Source of the DNA: Gluconobacter cerevisiae
GTDB lineage: Bacteria; Pseudomonadota; Alphaproteobacteria; Acetobacterales; Acetobacteraceae
NCBI RefSeq assembly: GCF_015244675.1
Contig: NZ_JABCQO010000004.1
Location: 1-64,000, forward strand
Reading direction: 5' to 3'
DNA: 64,000 nt
The notes under the pieces are model-generated. The model saw only the letters and a program-made list of their open reading frames with translations, was not told the DNA's origin and ran no database searches. Positions 62,832-64,000 of the stretch are shown one piece after another. Numbering within the stretch: the stretch's first letter is position 1; every line of letters begins with the position of its first letter. Made by a program: the position numbers and the translations under genes.

Positions 62832-63677
62832 TCAGATCATGGCGAGAGATAGCTTGCGTTTCGGAGAAGGGAAAGCGCCGTCAAGCGTTTTGAGATCCGC
62901 ATCCGTCAGGCTGATCTCCAGACTGGCCAGATTTCCCGCCACATGCTTCTCAGACGCGGCCTTCGGAATGGCCAGAACATTTGGCCGACGCAACACCCAG
63001 GCCAGAGCAATCTGGGCCGGATCGGCAGGCCCAAGCGACGTTTCATGCCGTGATGCCACCTCTTTTAGTGCCGGATGCTCCAGAAGCTCCCCACCCTGCC
63101 CAAGCGGCGAATAAGCCATCGTCACCGTCCCGGATTTCAGATCATGGTCCAGAAGATCGAACTCCGTCCCCCGGTGCTCCAGATTGTACAGAACCTGATT
63201 AACCAGACAGTTTTCGGACAGGCTTTCGATCTCTTCCATGTCATCGACATCGAAGTTCGACACCCCCCAGCCCCGGATCAGACCGTCGTCCTTCAGATCT
63301 TCAAAGGCGCGGATCGTTTCCTCAAGTTGCGTCCCCCCGTGCCAGTGCAGCAGATACAGATCCAGCCACTCCGTTCCCAGATGCTTCAGAGAACGCCGGC
63401 ACGCCTTGTGAACCCCGTCATAAGACGCATTGGACGGCACGATCTTGCTGACGAGATAAACATCCTCTCGCACATCCGTGATCGCCTCACCCACCAGATC
63501 TTCCGAACGCCCGTTTCCATACATCTCAGCGGTATCAATAACCCGCAGACCGGCCTCCAGCCCCTTGCGCAGGCTCTCGATTTCGCTGCTGCGCCGTGAG
63601 GCACTATCGCCAATACTCCAAGTTCCCATTCCCAGTGCAGGAACCGTAACACCATTCCTGAGCGTGACTGTTTTCAT
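62832..63677 (-). CDS. Aldo/keto reductase
   Basis: A 281-residue NADPH-dependent oxidoreductase with the AKR barrel. The catalytic tetrad can be seen: Asp and Tyr in RVIDTAEMYGNG (about residues 46-57), Lys in VYLVSKIVPSN and His in LDLYLLHWHGG. The C-terminal cofactor region is VLAIPKAASEKHVAGNLASL. It reduces carbonyl compounds or aldoses; acetic acid bacteria carry several such enzymes. It lies upstream of the hydrogenase-like cluster on the same strand, with a 108-bp gap, so read-through is possible but a functional link is inference. Confidence 0.92.
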   Translation of the reverse strand: MKTVTLRNGVTVPALGMGTWSIGDSASRRSSEIESLRKGLEAGLRVIDTAEMYGNGRSEDLVGEAITDVREDVYLVSKIVPSNASYDGVHKACRRSLKHLGTEWLDLYLLHWHGGTQLEETIRAFEDLKDDGLIRGWGVSNFDVDDMEEIESLSENCLVNQVLYNLEHRGTEFDLLDHDLKSGTVTMAYSPLGQGGELLEHPALKEVASRHETSLGPADPAQIALAWVLRRPNVLAIPKAASEKHVAGNLASLEISLTDADLKTLDGAFPSPKRKLSLAMI

Positions 63678-63720
63678 GACCGTCTCCTGTCCTCAGACCC
63701 GTTTTTTCAGACCCATGTCC

Positions 63721-64000
63721 TCAAACAACGACAGGATCGGCAGTCTGTTCCTTCACAATGCCATTGACCTTCAGAAGGTCTCGCAACTTCCGCACGATGG
63801 GGAAAACTTCGATGTTATGATCGCCACCCAGTTCGCGCCACGCAGCCTGTTCCAATTCCATGATCTCGCGATCCTCCTCAAAGATCCGGTTCGTGAAAAT
63901 GCCCAGCGCAGGCCAGATCACATCAATCAGGAATGGCGTTTTCGGACGCAGCACTGAAAGCAGACCGAATGTCTGCGTACTCGCGCCATCAGCACTGTTG
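63721..64000 (-). CDS. Partial gene, oxygenase-like C-terminus
   Basis: The C-terminal 92 residues of a gene that runs off the window's right edge. The frame is open from 64000: NSADGASTQTFGLLSVLRPK, followed by IDVIWPALGIFTNRIFEEDR, MELEQAAWRELGGDHNIEVF and PIVRKLRDLLKVNG. The pattern of an Asp-Arg-x-Ile-Met-Glu-Leu-Glu helix and a final basic helix resembles the C-terminus of Rieske-type aromatic-ring-hydroxylating oxygenase alpha subunits. No Rieske cluster or iron site lies in the visible part, so the call is tentative. Confidence 0.5.
   Translation of the reverse strand, partial: NSADGASTQTFGLLSVLRPKTPFLIDVIWPALGIFTNRIFEEDREIMELEQAAWRELGGDHNIEVFPIVRKLRDLLKVNGIVKEQTADPVVV

Overview
The window looks like chromosomal DNA of an acetic acid bacterium (Acetobacteraceae), most likely Gluconobacter oxydans or a close relative. 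This rests on an 808-residue membrane-bound PQQ glucose dehydrogenase, a cyanide-insensitive type bd oxidase (cydAB plus a DUF2474-type small subunit), the alphaproteobacterial zapA - 6S RNA - 5-formyl-THF cyclo-ligase arrangement, an xseB-ispA-dxs-tlyA-rlmN isoprenoid/rRNA block, a DUF2125 protein and uniformly GC-rich coding sequence. I see no insertion sequence, CRISPR array, complete prophage or rRNA operon, and no complete tRNA gene. Species assignment is inference from gene content.

Layout. 1-387 is gene-free. 388-2567 (minus) holds ymdB-like, 5-FCL, 6S RNA, zapA and a small protein. 2705-4819 carries a thiamine-phosphate-synthase-like pair facing two lipoproteins, one with a Gly/Trp repeat. 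4930-8154 is the EF-P beta-lysylation module (epmA, epmB, efp), interrupted by an AhpD-like gene. 8161-11990 holds an inositol-phosphatase gene and an uncharacterised OmpA / MotA-ExbB / MotB-like locus. lepA, two glycosyltransferase-like genes, a heme oxygenase, an AsmA protein and a purine permease follow. 20359-21200 holds structured non-coding DNA around a small coiled-coil membrane protein. 21202-26779 has tusA, then xseB-ispA-dxs-tlyA-rlmN. Then come argG, an FKBP lipoprotein, tdk, a cytochrome c and trpS. A minus-strand cluster rpmI-rplT-pheS-pheT-lpxB ends at 30810.

36576-39002 is the glucose dehydrogenase gene gcd. After small secreted proteins and sufE come two overlapping sensor-kinase genes (40613-44340). 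ftsE-ftsX-ydcF-plsC (division and envelope), a DUF2125 protein and cydABX follow, the last preceded by an FNR-like palindrome. gloB, a methyltransferase, psd-pssA (phosphatidylethanolamine synthesis) and a ROK sugar kinase follow.

The final block (57090-62724, minus) is the most unusual. It is a six-gene, end-to-end overlapping cluster resembling hydrogenase-4 / complex I. Its large subunit has lost all four Ni-binding cysteines, its small subunit keeps the four iron-sulfur cysteines, its antiporter-like subunits are short, and no ferredoxin-like or maturation genes are present. It resembles the 'energy-converting hydrogenase-related' (Ehr) complexes of unknown function. An aldo/keto reductase and a partial oxygenase-like gene end the window.

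Four regulatory arrangements stand out: a 12-bp inverted repeat with the start codon of the OmpA-like gene in its loop; two strong intrinsic terminators placed between promoter and start codon (upstream of pheS and of the 114-residue gene); and tandem palindromes upstream of gcd.
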